The notes under the pieces: model-generated | The model's input: the letters and a program-made list of their open reading frames with translations, nothing else | Told to the model about the DNA's origin: nothing | The model's database searches: none | Shown here: piece after piece, positions 1-5,501 of the stretch | Position numbering within the stretch: the first letter of the stretch is position 1 | Layout: each line of letters begins with the position of its first letter | Position numbers and translations under genes: made by a program | Source of the DNA: Methylacidiphilaceae bacterium UBA1321 | GTDB lineage: Bacteria > Verrucomicrobiota > Verrucomicrobiia > Methylacidiphilales > UBA1321 | NCBI GenBank assembly: GCA_002306945.1 | Contig: DBTH01000231.1 | Location: forward strand, 1 to 6,958 | Length of the DNA stretch: 6,958 nucleotides | Reading direction: 5' to 3'

Positions 1-364
1 GGTTGATTTCGTCGGCCAGCAGCAGATGCGCGAACACGGGGCCTTGGCGGACCTCGAAGGTTCCCGACTGGGGGCGATAGATCTGGGTGCCCACGACGTC
101 GGCGGGCAGAAGGTCGGGCGTGAACTGGATGCGCGAGAAGCTCGCCTGCACGGCGCTTGCCAGGGCGCGCACGACGGTGGTCTTGGCCAGACCCGGGGCG
201 CCTTCCAGCAGCACGTGTCCGTCGGCGAGGATCGCGACGAGCAGGTCGTGGCAGAGGCTTTCCTGCCCGATCACCGCGCGCGTCAATTCGGTGCGCAATT
301 GCGGCACGAAACCCGAGGCCTCGTGGATGCGACGAGAGAGTTCCTGGAGTTGAGCGGTCGACAT
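1..364 (-). CDS. MoxR-family AAA+ ATPase, N-terminal part (cut by the window edge)
   Basis: Read on the minus strand from an ATG at 364-362, this frame stays open to the window edge and gives 121 residues. Visible motifs are a Walker A GAPGLAKT (residues 55-62), the MoxR-typical stretch RIQFTPDLLPADVVGT (78-93), and a Walker B LLLADEIN at the truncated end (114-121). MoxR ATPases are usually about 300-350 aa, so roughly the first third is present. They are AAA+ chaperone-like ATPases, often encoded beside DUF58 and von Willebrand A-domain proteins and acting in assembly or activation of metal-dependent or membrane-associated complexes. The partner genes would lie to the left, outside the window. 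A Shine-Dalgarno AGGAG (379-375) lies 10 nt before the ATG and supports this start. Codon use is GC-rich and host-like. The 331-nt gap to the effector stop, with its own promoter candidate, suggests it is transcribed separately from the cassette. The family call is firm; the specific role is unknown. Confidence 0.93.
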   Translation of the reverse strand, partial: MSTAQLQELSRRIHEASGFVPQLRTELTRAVIGQESLCHDLLVAILADGHVLLEGAPGLAKTTVVRALASAVQASFSRIQFTPDLLPADVVGTQIYRPQSGTFEVRQGPVFAHLLLADEIN

Positions 365-403
365 CGGACGTGTTCTCCTGCGATGTGTGGGTACGGGCGG
401 TGC

Positions 404-434
404 ATAATATCGTGCTCTGGGGCCGGTGCGGCAA
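404..434 (-). promoter_or_regulatory. Candidate sigma-70-type promoter for the MoxR-family gene
   Basis: On the minus strand a TATTAT -10 hexamer (409-404) is preceded at a 19-nt spacing by TTGCCG (434-429) as a possible -35. Transcription would begin about 30-35 nt before the MoxR ATG, just upstream of its Shine-Dalgarno. The -10 is strong in an otherwise GC-rich stretch. The -35 and the slightly long spacer are weaker, so this is an inference. Confidence 0.4.
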
Positions 435-502
435 GTGGAGCGAGGCCGTCAGGCCCATCCCATGCGGGGCCGCGACGTTTTTTTTACGCACATGTGACGG
501 AT

Positions 503-546
503 CGGGGGAAAGCCCTTCGGCTTCGCTCAGGGCGAGCCTTCCCCCG
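503..546. repeat. Nested inverted repeat (cgggggaa / ttcccccg)
   Basis: Outer arms cgggggaa (503-510) and ttcccccg (539-546) pair perfectly over 8 bp. Inside them gccct (512-516) pairs with agggc (529-533). The result is a long, GC-rich stem with an interrupted middle. The inner text (cttcggcttcgctcagg) resembles a type of dispersed intergenic repeat found in many high-GC genomes. It has no U-tract on either strand, so a dispersed repeat is more likely than an intrinsic terminator, although it lies downstream of the effector gene and might protect mRNA 3' ends. Confidence 0.5.
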
Positions 547-579
547 TGCTCTCGGCTCCGCGTTGCCTCCGGTTTTCGG

Positions 580-595
580 GCGAGGCGTGCCTCGC
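580..595. repeat. Palindrome gcgaggc-gt-gcctcgc
   Basis: A perfect 7-bp inverted repeat with a 2-nt loop, followed by tcctacgg. Short palindromes of this style (REP-like, of the form GTAGG..CC-loop-GG..CCTAC) recur in intergenic DNA of many GC-rich bacteria. Only one copy is present here, so its repeat status in the genome is inferred. Confidence 0.5.
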
Positions 596-622
596 TCCTA
601 CGGATGACAACGCGGGATCCTC

Positions 623-646
623 GGCTCCCCCTTCTCCGGGGGGACC
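623..646. repeat. G/C-tract hairpin downstream of the effector gene
   Basis: A C-run (627-631) faces a G-run (638-643) across a short ttctcc loop, with imperfect extension on both sides (ggct / gacc). The stem lies about 50 nt beyond the effector stop codon on the transcribed (minus) strand. It could act as a weak or Rho-assisted terminator or as an mRNA end-protecting stem, but there is no U-tract. Confidence 0.3.
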
Positions 647-695
647 CCGGTTCGTTTGTGACGGAAATTGTCTTTGCTGGCTGCGTCTGCAGGTC

Positions 696-1259
696 TCAGC
701 GGCAGACGCAAGGGGACGCGAAGGCGGCCCAGCGCACCAGCAGGGCGAGGCCGAAGGCGGCGACGGCCAGTGCGAAGGAAAGGAAGGCGCGTTTCTGTCG
801 CAGAATCTTCAGGTCGCGGATGAGGCAGAGCTTGCAATGTTCGAATTGGTATTCGTTCGCGGCATTCGTCTCGGACACCAGATCGACCCAGGTGTACGGG
901 AGCGGCAGAGGCTTGTTGAACCAGATCGAGAATTTCGCCCCGGCGCGAAAGAAAACGCCTGTCGCTCGATTCTGGATAGCGGGGGGCAGGTGGTCCATGG
1001 GGTTGACGGTGGAGTTCAGGCAGAGGAGGGCTTGGAGGAGGGCGAAGGCCCAGCAGCCGATGGAAAGGAACAGGGCGAGGAAGTAGGCGAATGTCCACGG
1101 AAAGGCGGCGCAGAAGAACAGGAGTTCCCATCCTTTGTCCCATCCCGCCAATGGGACGATCATGGCGGCCAAGAGGAACGAGATCTTCAGATCGATGGCG
1201 CGGATGGTCGCTTGGGTGTCGGCGACCGCGTCCTTGAAGAATTCCAGTGTGACTGGCAT
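696..1259 (-). CDS. Pycsar-effector-like membrane protein (PycTM / DUF5706-like)
   Basis: This 187-aa protein (ATG start, TGA stop) has an N-terminal amphipathic segment leading into IRAIDLKISFLLAA (residues 19-32). That matches the pattern of PycTM-type effectors, a conserved D-x-K just before the first membrane helix. Hydrophobic segments are about 24-39, 46-80 and 158-176. Between the second and third lies a soluble stretch with paired phenylalanines (FF, 103-104). It is followed by the helix NAANEYQFEHCKLCLIRDL (132-150), resembling the family's long cytosolic helix before the last membrane segment. In established Pycsar systems such effectors bind cCMP or cUMP and impair the inner membrane to abort infection. 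The gene is third in an operon, 9 nt after the cyclase stop; its Shine-Dalgarno AGAGG (1270-1266) overlaps that stop, implying translational coupling. Its base composition is visibly GC-richer than the two upstream genes. The family call rests on pattern recognition without a profile search. The start is well supported. Confidence 0.75.
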   Translation of the reverse strand: MPVTLEFFKDAVADTQATIRAIDLKISFLLAAMIVPLAGWDKGWELLFFCAAFPWTFAYFLALFLSIGCWAFALLQALLCLNSTVNPMDHLPPAIQNRATGVFFRAGAKFSIWFNKPLPLPYTWVDLVSETNAANEYQFEHCKLCLIRDLKILRQKRAFLSFALAVAAFGLALLVRWAAFASPCVCR

Positions 1260-1265
1260 GGGAAA

Positions 1266-1271
1266 CCTCTA
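1266..1271 (-). promoter_or_regulatory. Effector ribosome-binding site overlapping the cyclase stop codon
   Basis: The minus strand reads TAGAGG: the TAG stop of the cyclase (1271-1269) is shared with an AGAGG Shine-Dalgarno (1270-1266), 6 nt before the effector ATG at 1259. Ribosomes terminating on the cyclase would be placed to start the effector, which would keep the two at a fixed ratio. Confidence 0.65.
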
Positions 1272-2372
1272 GAGTGATGGAGCCATGACAGGACGGGAAT
1301 CAGCCAGTCCTTGGGTGTTGAGATTGCCGACGGTGATCAGGAGATAATCTGGCAGATTGTTGTTCTTTTTGATCAATAGATCGCTATTGAATTTTGCATC
1401 TGAGGGCGATAAATATTGGAGTAAGATATCCTTTGTGATATGCAGCATTTCGTTGCTACTGAAAATGACCTTGACTTCCGTGTTGAACGCACTGAGCTGG
1501 TCCTTTTTTGCGGACATCTCATCCAGTTGGCGCGCATGGCACTGGATGAACGAATTGTGACGTTTATGAAATTCGCTCAGAATGGGCTTGAAAAGATTCG
1601 ATATGAGTGCGTCCCCGGGAGTGGATCCCGTATGTTCTGATCTGATATGCGCAATGGTGGCAACGTCATAAGAAGGGATATTTTCAATGCCGTGAAAGAG
1701 GTTGAAAAAATGCTCTTGGGTGGATTCGTCGATCAAGAATCTGTTCAGAGAATCCTTGGAAAGGAGGCGCGCACAATTTGTGACAGATTTGCCGAAATAC
1801 TTGCCCGCTCCCGTGGCGGCGACACCTTCATATTCGAACGCTTCGTCATAGGTGATCACCGAGCGGACGATGATTCGATGTTTTTTTTCTAGGGCCTTTT
1901 CGCTTAGTGTATCGGTTGAAGCAGACAGAGCGAGAATCAGTCTTTCGAGGAGAATCTGAGAATTGATCAAATGAAGAAAATAGGTGAAGTAGCAATTGAA
2001 GACCAATGCTTCGAGCGGCGTGTCGAACACGATCAAGGCACCGTCTCCTGTATGCTTGAAGTTCTCATTGAATTCGATTTTCCTGAAAAGAGATGGCTCC
2101 ACGAGTTTGCAGCATTCCCGTGTACAGAGTACAATCAAATCAAAGGCAAACTGAAGGTACTTGATGTTGGTTTGTGGGGCTTTGCTGTATTTGAAGATGT
2201 CAAGACCAAGTACAGCTTTTTTGATTTTGCTAATGTTGAGCGATTTCCCCTCATTAGGAGGTGCTGTAGTTGTATCCTTTTTCTGAGCTTTGGATCTCCC
2301 GGAAGAGGCTAAAGTAAGCTCTTTTAGAAGAATCTTGAAATCTTTCGCGAAGGCGGGCGTATTGTCGTTCAA
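1269..2372 (-). CDS. Class III nucleotide cyclase, probable Pycsar-type cyclase with C-terminal extension
   Basis: The 367-aa protein has a class III cyclase catalytic domain at about residues 48-245. Motifs are KAVLGLDIFKYSK (52-64; metal-ligand Asp58), KHTGDGALIVFDTPLEAL (106-123; second metal-ligand Asp110) and GKYFGKSVTNCARLL (190-204; Arg202 matching the transition-state Arg). The usual G-x-x-V-N-x-A-A-R reads GKSVTNCAR, so Thr198 takes the normal Asn position with Asn199 next to it. Known members convert NTPs to cyclic NMPs; Pycsar cyclases make cCMP or cUMP. The PycTM-like neighbour favours that reading, but base specificity cannot be read from the sequence. Residues about 255-367 form a mostly helical extension I do not recognise. 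The start is TTG (2372-2370), overlapping the ATPase stop by 4 nt, with Shine-Dalgarno GAGGA 6 nt upstream. No internal Met lies near the N terminus, so TTG is the best start. AT-rich relative to flanking genes. Confidence 0.85.
   Translation of the reverse strand: MNDNTPAFAKDFKILLKELTLASSGRSKAQKKDTTTAPPNEGKSLNISKIKKAVLGLDIFKYSKAPQTNIKYLQFAFDLIVLCTRECCKLVEPSLFRKIEFNENFKHTGDGALIVFDTPLEALVFNCYFTYFLHLINSQILLERLILALSASTDTLSEKALEKKHRIIVRSVITYDEAFEYEGVAATGAGKYFGKSVTNCARLLSKDSLNRFLIDESTQEHFFNLFHGIENIPSYDVATIAHIRSEHTGSTPGDALISNLFKPILSEFHKRHNSFIQCHARQLDEMSAKKDQLSAFNTEVKVIFSSNEMLHITKDILLQYLSPSDAKFNSDLLIKKNNNLPDYLLITVGNLNTQGLADSRPVMAPSL
2369..2372 (-). promoter_or_regulatory. TTGA stop/start overlap joining the ATPase and cyclase genes
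   Basis: On the minus strand TTGA contains both the cyclase TTG start (2372-2370) and the ATPase TGA stop (2371-2369). A GAGGA Shine-Dalgarno inside the last ATPase codons precedes it by 6 nt. A 4-nt overlap of this kind is typical of translational coupling, and the weak TTG start probably depends on it. Confidence 0.7.
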
Positions 2373-5011
2373 TGAGCATCCTCGAATGTGAATATTTGGG
2401 TGCCAGCCTTCTTTTTCAGGAGATACGTGATTAAGTGTTTGGTGATATATTTGGCGTGATTTACTTTTGGATTGAGCGTCAAATCTTTGCGTAAGCCGTC
2501 AGATATGTTGTCTGGATTTTCGCTTGCGATAGCTCTATTGACAAGCGCCTCGGCGAATGATTCATTCGGGATGGCGATGACGCGGTCATTGGTGATGAAT
2601 CCGAGTTCCTCGGCGAAACTTTGAATGTAGCTCGGCATGGGGGATGATGCTGTCGTATTCTGTGCTAGAGAAATCATTTTTTTGAAATCCTGAGAGTTTG
2701 AGGCTTTGAACTTGGCGAATTTCGATGAGTGATTTCTGTTTCTATAATCCTTTACTTCAACAATAGCTTCTGGGCTGTTGTTTGACTCTCTCGGATTTTC
2801 TTGAGGGACTTGAACCTTGATGGCAAAATCTGCCATATTCTCCAGTTCGAAATTGAGTTTTTTGTTCGAACCTTCCGATGTGGGGGTGAGAAAAATGGAT
2901 ACGAGGCTTTTTGATTTGAAAAGCCGGATGAGGGCAGGCAAGAAGAGCCCTTCTTTTTCCAAGAGCGGGAAACGTGACGGAATGAGGGCGGTGGAGTCGA
3001 AAAGAACCCTGGAAAAATTTCCGTCCACAAGGATTCGTTCGACAAGTTGGATGAATTGCTCGGGGGTGATGCTGCCGGGACGGAAGGAAAGAACGATCAC
3101 TTTGCGACAATGGTTTTCCTTTCGTTCACTTTCTGGAAAGGGTTCGTCGTGAATATAGGCACACCATTTGTTTACGAGGACTTTCTTGCCGAAGTTCTTA
3201 CTCACCTCGCCAAAGCGCGCGAAGAGTTCTTCCAAGTGGCAATGCCCCTCTGAATTTTTGCTCTTGCTCTTGTCCTTGCAGCTGCATCTATCAGGAGATT
3301 TGCGGCACCGAAAGTGATCTGGGCCATATTTCGTTGCAAGAAGAATGTTTCGAAGGTGTTGATTTGTGTGGATCTTTCCGATGGTGTCGTCGTAATTAGT
3401 GATGATCTTGTTGTAATCAAAAGTGTCGTCTTTTTCAGTGATTGAAGGTAATGTTACGTTGCCATATCCATCTATGCACTGCCCAATGAGGCTTTCGTAT
3501 GGATTTTTGGGCTCGATTTCTCGATAAGTACTTCTTGAGAACGTAGCGTTGTGGAATCGCCATTCAATGTAATCGCCGATATTTCCCTTTTTTTTGCTAT
3601 CCCCACCAGCCAGCGACTCATGTAGGAGATCATAATTTCCTTCTTCGGAAAGGGAAATCAACAGGACATCCCGATCCGGCTGAATTTTGCTGTTTCCCTC
3701 CATCTTGATCATTCCGCCGCAGAGCAGGCTCAATCCAATGGGCATCATGTGGGCATCGGGATCACCTTGGACGACGAACATGCTGTCAGAGGGGATGATA
3801 TCTGTTGTGGGCTCTTTCTCGTCCTCGGGTCTACCCATTGGTTTGATGTTTCCATCCAGCCATTGGATGCCCGTGTGGACAAAGTTGTTTTCAAGAGTGA
3901 ATGTATCTACGGACGATTTGCTGAAATAGTAGTGCATGGAAGGGTAGACAATCAATCCAGAACGCTCCGGTTCGATATGGCTGGTGGGGTGTGTTTCGCG
4001 AATCCCGATCCCATAATGATGCTTGCCCAAGGTTTGTTTTCCGTAATGCATCTTGGGGACTTGGATTGTGTAGGTGAAATATCCCTGACGCATTTCGGAA
4101 CCAAGTGAAATGATCGTATCTACCAAGAATTCGGCTTGAGCGGCCAGTAGTTTGCTGTGCTCGTTGTGGCGATCTCCGTAGTCTTCGATCACGATGAACG
4201 TCAGGCAGGTTCGTTTCGTGCAGTCGAGCAAGAAGTCGCGCAAGGCAGCATGTGAAAATCGAGAATTAATGAGATTCATCGAGTCGATGAAAACGGCGGC
4301 AGGTGCAAACTCATCTTTGCTTTTTTGATTGAGTTTTATTGTCTTGAACAGGTCGTCACTGAATATTTCCGGATACCAGTCATTTCGTTTGGATTGGATT
4401 TCTAGGATGGCCGGTGAGCTTTGGCGGTTTATCTTATGCGTGGAAGTACTTTCTTGGGCGCTGAAGTCTTTGCTGATGTCGATTCCAAAAAAGTCGCGCA
4501 GGTTTCCTTCTAGCCCATAGCGATTCTCGTTGGTTGCAATGTATCGGATGAATCTGTCATCTGGTAGGGCGGATAAAAAATGCGCAATCATTTGGGCGCA
4601 GAGAATGGATTTGCCTGTCCCCGGTTCGCCTTTAATCAAGATGAGTCGTTGTTCTTTCTGGGGAGGAAGACGTTTTTGCTTTTTTGCTTTTTGCCCCCCT
4701 TCTGGAATGGACGGAAGTGGGGGTTCCCATTTGGGCAAGAAAAAGCCGCGATTCGCGACAGGGGTTGCTTCGGATTCTGGCTTCAAGTATGGGCGTTTAC
4801 TCTGTATTAGGGCCTTCATTTCTGGAGAGGGGGGAAATCCTCCCTTCCATTGTTGATACTCGGTGGGGAAGAGGATGCGATCCAGACCTTCCGACTTGGG
4901 GTGCTCGATGGGAAGAACATGCCCGATCTCATTACTCTGATTTTCACCGCGGAATAGCTTCGTGATTCTTGCTTTGGTGGCAGGAGAGCTTGGCATGGTT
5001 GTTTTTGGCAT
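2369..5011 (-). CDS. KaiC-like (RecA-superfamily) double-domain ATPase, first gene of the cassette
   Basis: This 880-aa protein has two KaiC/RadA-like modules. Module 1 (about residues 41-340) begins with a KaiC-like EGLDRIL (41-47). It has Walker A GEPGTGKS (128-135) in RLILIKGEPGTGKSILCAQM and Walker B AAVFIDSMNL (238-247, Asp243), so it should bind and hydrolyse ATP. Module 2 (about 378-770) opens with GIQWLDG (381-387). At the P-loop position it reads VVQGDPDAHMMPIG (413-426), without Gly-Lys-Thr/Ser, though a Walker-B-like SRVLFDSTAL (667-676) remains; it is probably structural or regulatory. Cys569, Cys576, Cys578, His590, Cys591 and His592 cluster inside module 2 and could bind zinc. 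There are no membrane segments. The circadian KaiC is about 520 aa with two intact P-loops and sits beside kaiB, so this is not a clock KaiC. The ATG at 5011 has a modest Shine-Dalgarno (GGAAG, 8 nt upstream); a second ATG five codons on is less likely. Being first in the operon with the cyclase coupled behind it, it may sense infection or control the cyclase. That role is inferred. Confidence 0.83.
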   Translation of the reverse strand: MPKTTMPSSPATKARITKLFRGENQSNEIGHVLPIEHPKSEGLDRILFPTEYQQWKGGFPPSPEMKALIQSKRPYLKPESEATPVANRGFFLPKWEPPLPSIPEGGQKAKKQKRLPPQKEQRLILIKGEPGTGKSILCAQMIAHFLSALPDDRFIRYIATNENRYGLEGNLRDFFGIDISKDFSAQESTSTHKINRQSSPAILEIQSKRNDWYPEIFSDDLFKTIKLNQKSKDEFAPAAVFIDSMNLINSRFSHAALRDFLLDCTKRTCLTFIVIEDYGDRHNEHSKLLAAQAEFLVDTIISLGSEMRQGYFTYTIQVPKMHYGKQTLGKHHYGIGIRETHPTSHIEPERSGLIVYPSMHYYFSKSSVDTFTLENNFVHTGIQWLDGNIKPMGRPEDEKEPTTDIIPSDSMFVVQGDPDAHMMPIGLSLLCGGMIKMEGNSKIQPDRDVLLISLSEEGNYDLLHESLAGGDSKKKGNIGDYIEWRFHNATFSRSTYREIEPKNPYESLIGQCIDGYGNVTLPSITEKDDTFDYNKIITNYDDTIGKIHTNQHLRNILLATKYGPDHFRCRKSPDRCSCKDKSKSKNSEGHCHLEELFARFGEVSKNFGKKVLVNKWCAYIHDEPFPESERKENHCRKVIVLSFRPGSITPEQFIQLVERILVDGNFSRVLFDSTALIPSRFPLLEKEGLFLPALIRLFKSKSLVSIFLTPTSEGSNKKLNFELENMADFAIKVQVPQENPRESNNSPEAIVEVKDYRNRNHSSKFAKFKASNSQDFKKMISLAQNTTASSPMPSYIQSFAEELGFITNDRVIAIPNESFAEALVNRAIASENPDNISDGLRKDLTLNPKVNHAKYITKHLITYLLKKKAGTQIFTFEDAH

Positions 5012-5073
5012 GGCACGGGCTTCCAGAGGTCAGAGGAATTGAAGCTCCAAGCAATCCATAAAGATGGACTGGC

Positions 5074-5091
5074 GAGTCAATAAATTTACTC
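5074..5091 (-). promoter_or_regulatory. Imperfect 18-bp palindrome with a TTGACT box upstream of the cassette
   Basis: The 18-bp sequence has the form GAGTNAAT-NN-ATTNACTC, with 7 of 9 positions matching between half-sites. On the minus strand it includes TTGACT (5080-5075), close to a consensus -35. It lies about 60-80 nt upstream of the ATPase ATG. The matching -10 is poor: the best AT-rich candidate, TATGGA at 5060-5055, gives only a 14-nt spacer. The promoter reading is therefore weak. The symmetry suggests a dimeric repressor or activator site. Confidence 0.35.
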
Positions 5092-5226
5092 GAAACCAGA
5101 ACTGGCGCAGGCCGTTTCCGGGTGCTCGTCACTGAGCCAGAAGTGGATTCGTTGCGAGGTTGGAAATCCGATCCGGAATCTTGGTGTCCATGCGGCAGGG
5201 GGCGTCGCCCGGATGGGGCGGGACCC

Positions 5227-5265
5227 CCGCGGCGCGGTGGATGGGTTTCGTTGGGCGCGCCGCGG
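5227..5265. repeat. Inverted repeat ccgcggcgcg / cgcgccgcgg
   Basis: Perfect 10-bp arms (5227-5236 and 5256-5265) are separated by a 19-nt loop. The segment is GC-rich intergenic DNA. It is one of three strong palindromes within about 165 bp. Confidence 0.55.
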
Positions 5266-5303
5266 AGGCCCGACGAGGCCCTGGACCGGCAACGTCGGTG
5301 GTG

Positions 5304-5323
5304 GGGCGGTTCACGAACCGCCC
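5304..5323. repeat. Palindrome gggcggttc-ac-gaaccgccc
   Basis: Perfect 9-bp arms with a 2-nt loop, preceded by gtgg and followed by tctg. It resembles the short, highly symmetric GGGGCGG...CCGCCCC palindromes scattered through intergenic DNA of many GC-rich bacteria. It is probably a REP-like or MITE-derived element, but no second copy of the same sequence is in the window. Confidence 0.55.
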
Positions 5324-5365
5324 TCTGAACCGGAACGAATTCGTCCGGGGCCGAGCAGCACCCGG

Positions 5366-5390
5366 TCCCTCCGGCGCCGCGCCGGAGGGA
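5366..5390. repeat. Perfect inverted repeat tccctccggcg-ccg-cgccggaggga
   Basis: Perfect 11-bp arms (5366-5376 and 5380-5390) around a 3-nt loop make the strongest stem in the window. It lies about 110 nt upstream of uvrA. There is no T-tract on either side, so it is not a standard intrinsic terminator. It could insulate the divergent transcription units or be a dispersed repeat. Confidence 0.55.
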
Positions 5391-5459
5391 GCCGCCCGAA
5401 GGTGAGCTTTGGCCCGAGGAGGTCGATGAGGAAAGCGTTTGTATCTTACTGCTCAAATG

Positions 5460-5477
5460 GGCAGAAATTTGTCTGCC
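5460..5477. promoter_or_regulatory. Palindrome ggcaga-N6-tctgcc just upstream of uvrA
   Basis: Six-base arms ggcaga (5460-5465) and tctgcc (5472-5477) flank an AT-rich 6-nt centre, 25 nt before the uvrA ATG. uvrA is LexA-regulated in many bacteria, and LexA boxes are palindromes that differ between phyla. This site matches no LexA consensus I recall, so an operator role is only a possibility. Confidence 0.25.
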
Positions 5478-5501
5478 ATTGGGATGCGAGGGCGATCGTC
5501 C

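Larger units (their letters stand above)
365..695. other. Non-coding gap between effector and MoxR genes, with GC-rich palindromes
   Basis: No convincing gene is found here on either strand. Open frames that cross it are repeat-poor, low-complexity Arg/Ala/Pro translations without family motifs. It holds the MoxR ribosome-binding site and promoter candidate at its left end, an 8-T run at about 478-485, and three hairpin-capable segments between 503 and 646 listed separately. No classical hairpin plus U-tract terminator could be identified for the effector gene that ends at 696. Confidence 0.6.
5012..5501. other. Divergent intergenic region between the cassette and uvrA
   Basis: No supported gene lies here. 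The cassette side (5012-5110) is relatively AT-rich and should carry the cassette promoter. The middle (about 5190-5400) is very GC-rich and packed with perfect inverted repeats. The uvrA side (5405-5501) holds uvrA translation signals and a small palindrome. A frame with an attractive Shine-Dalgarno and ATG at 5426 runs on into uvrA out of frame and has no family resemblance, so it is not called. Confidence 0.6.

Noticed and set aside
478..485. Run of eight T on the plus strand as an intrinsic terminator
   Set aside because: It lies on the plus strand, where no gene precedes it, and the stem before it (gcggggccgc) is very short. On the transcribed minus strand it reads as a run of A.
157..1086. 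Long plus-strand open frame (309 residues) across the moxR, intergenic and effector regions
   Set aside because: It crosses two genes read on the other strand plus non-coding repeats, and its translation is basic and motif-free.
2369..5011. Circadian-clock KaiC
   Set aside because: The second P-loop is absent, the length is about 880 instead of about 520 residues, no kaiA or kaiB is adjacent, and the operon partners are a cyclase and a membrane effector.
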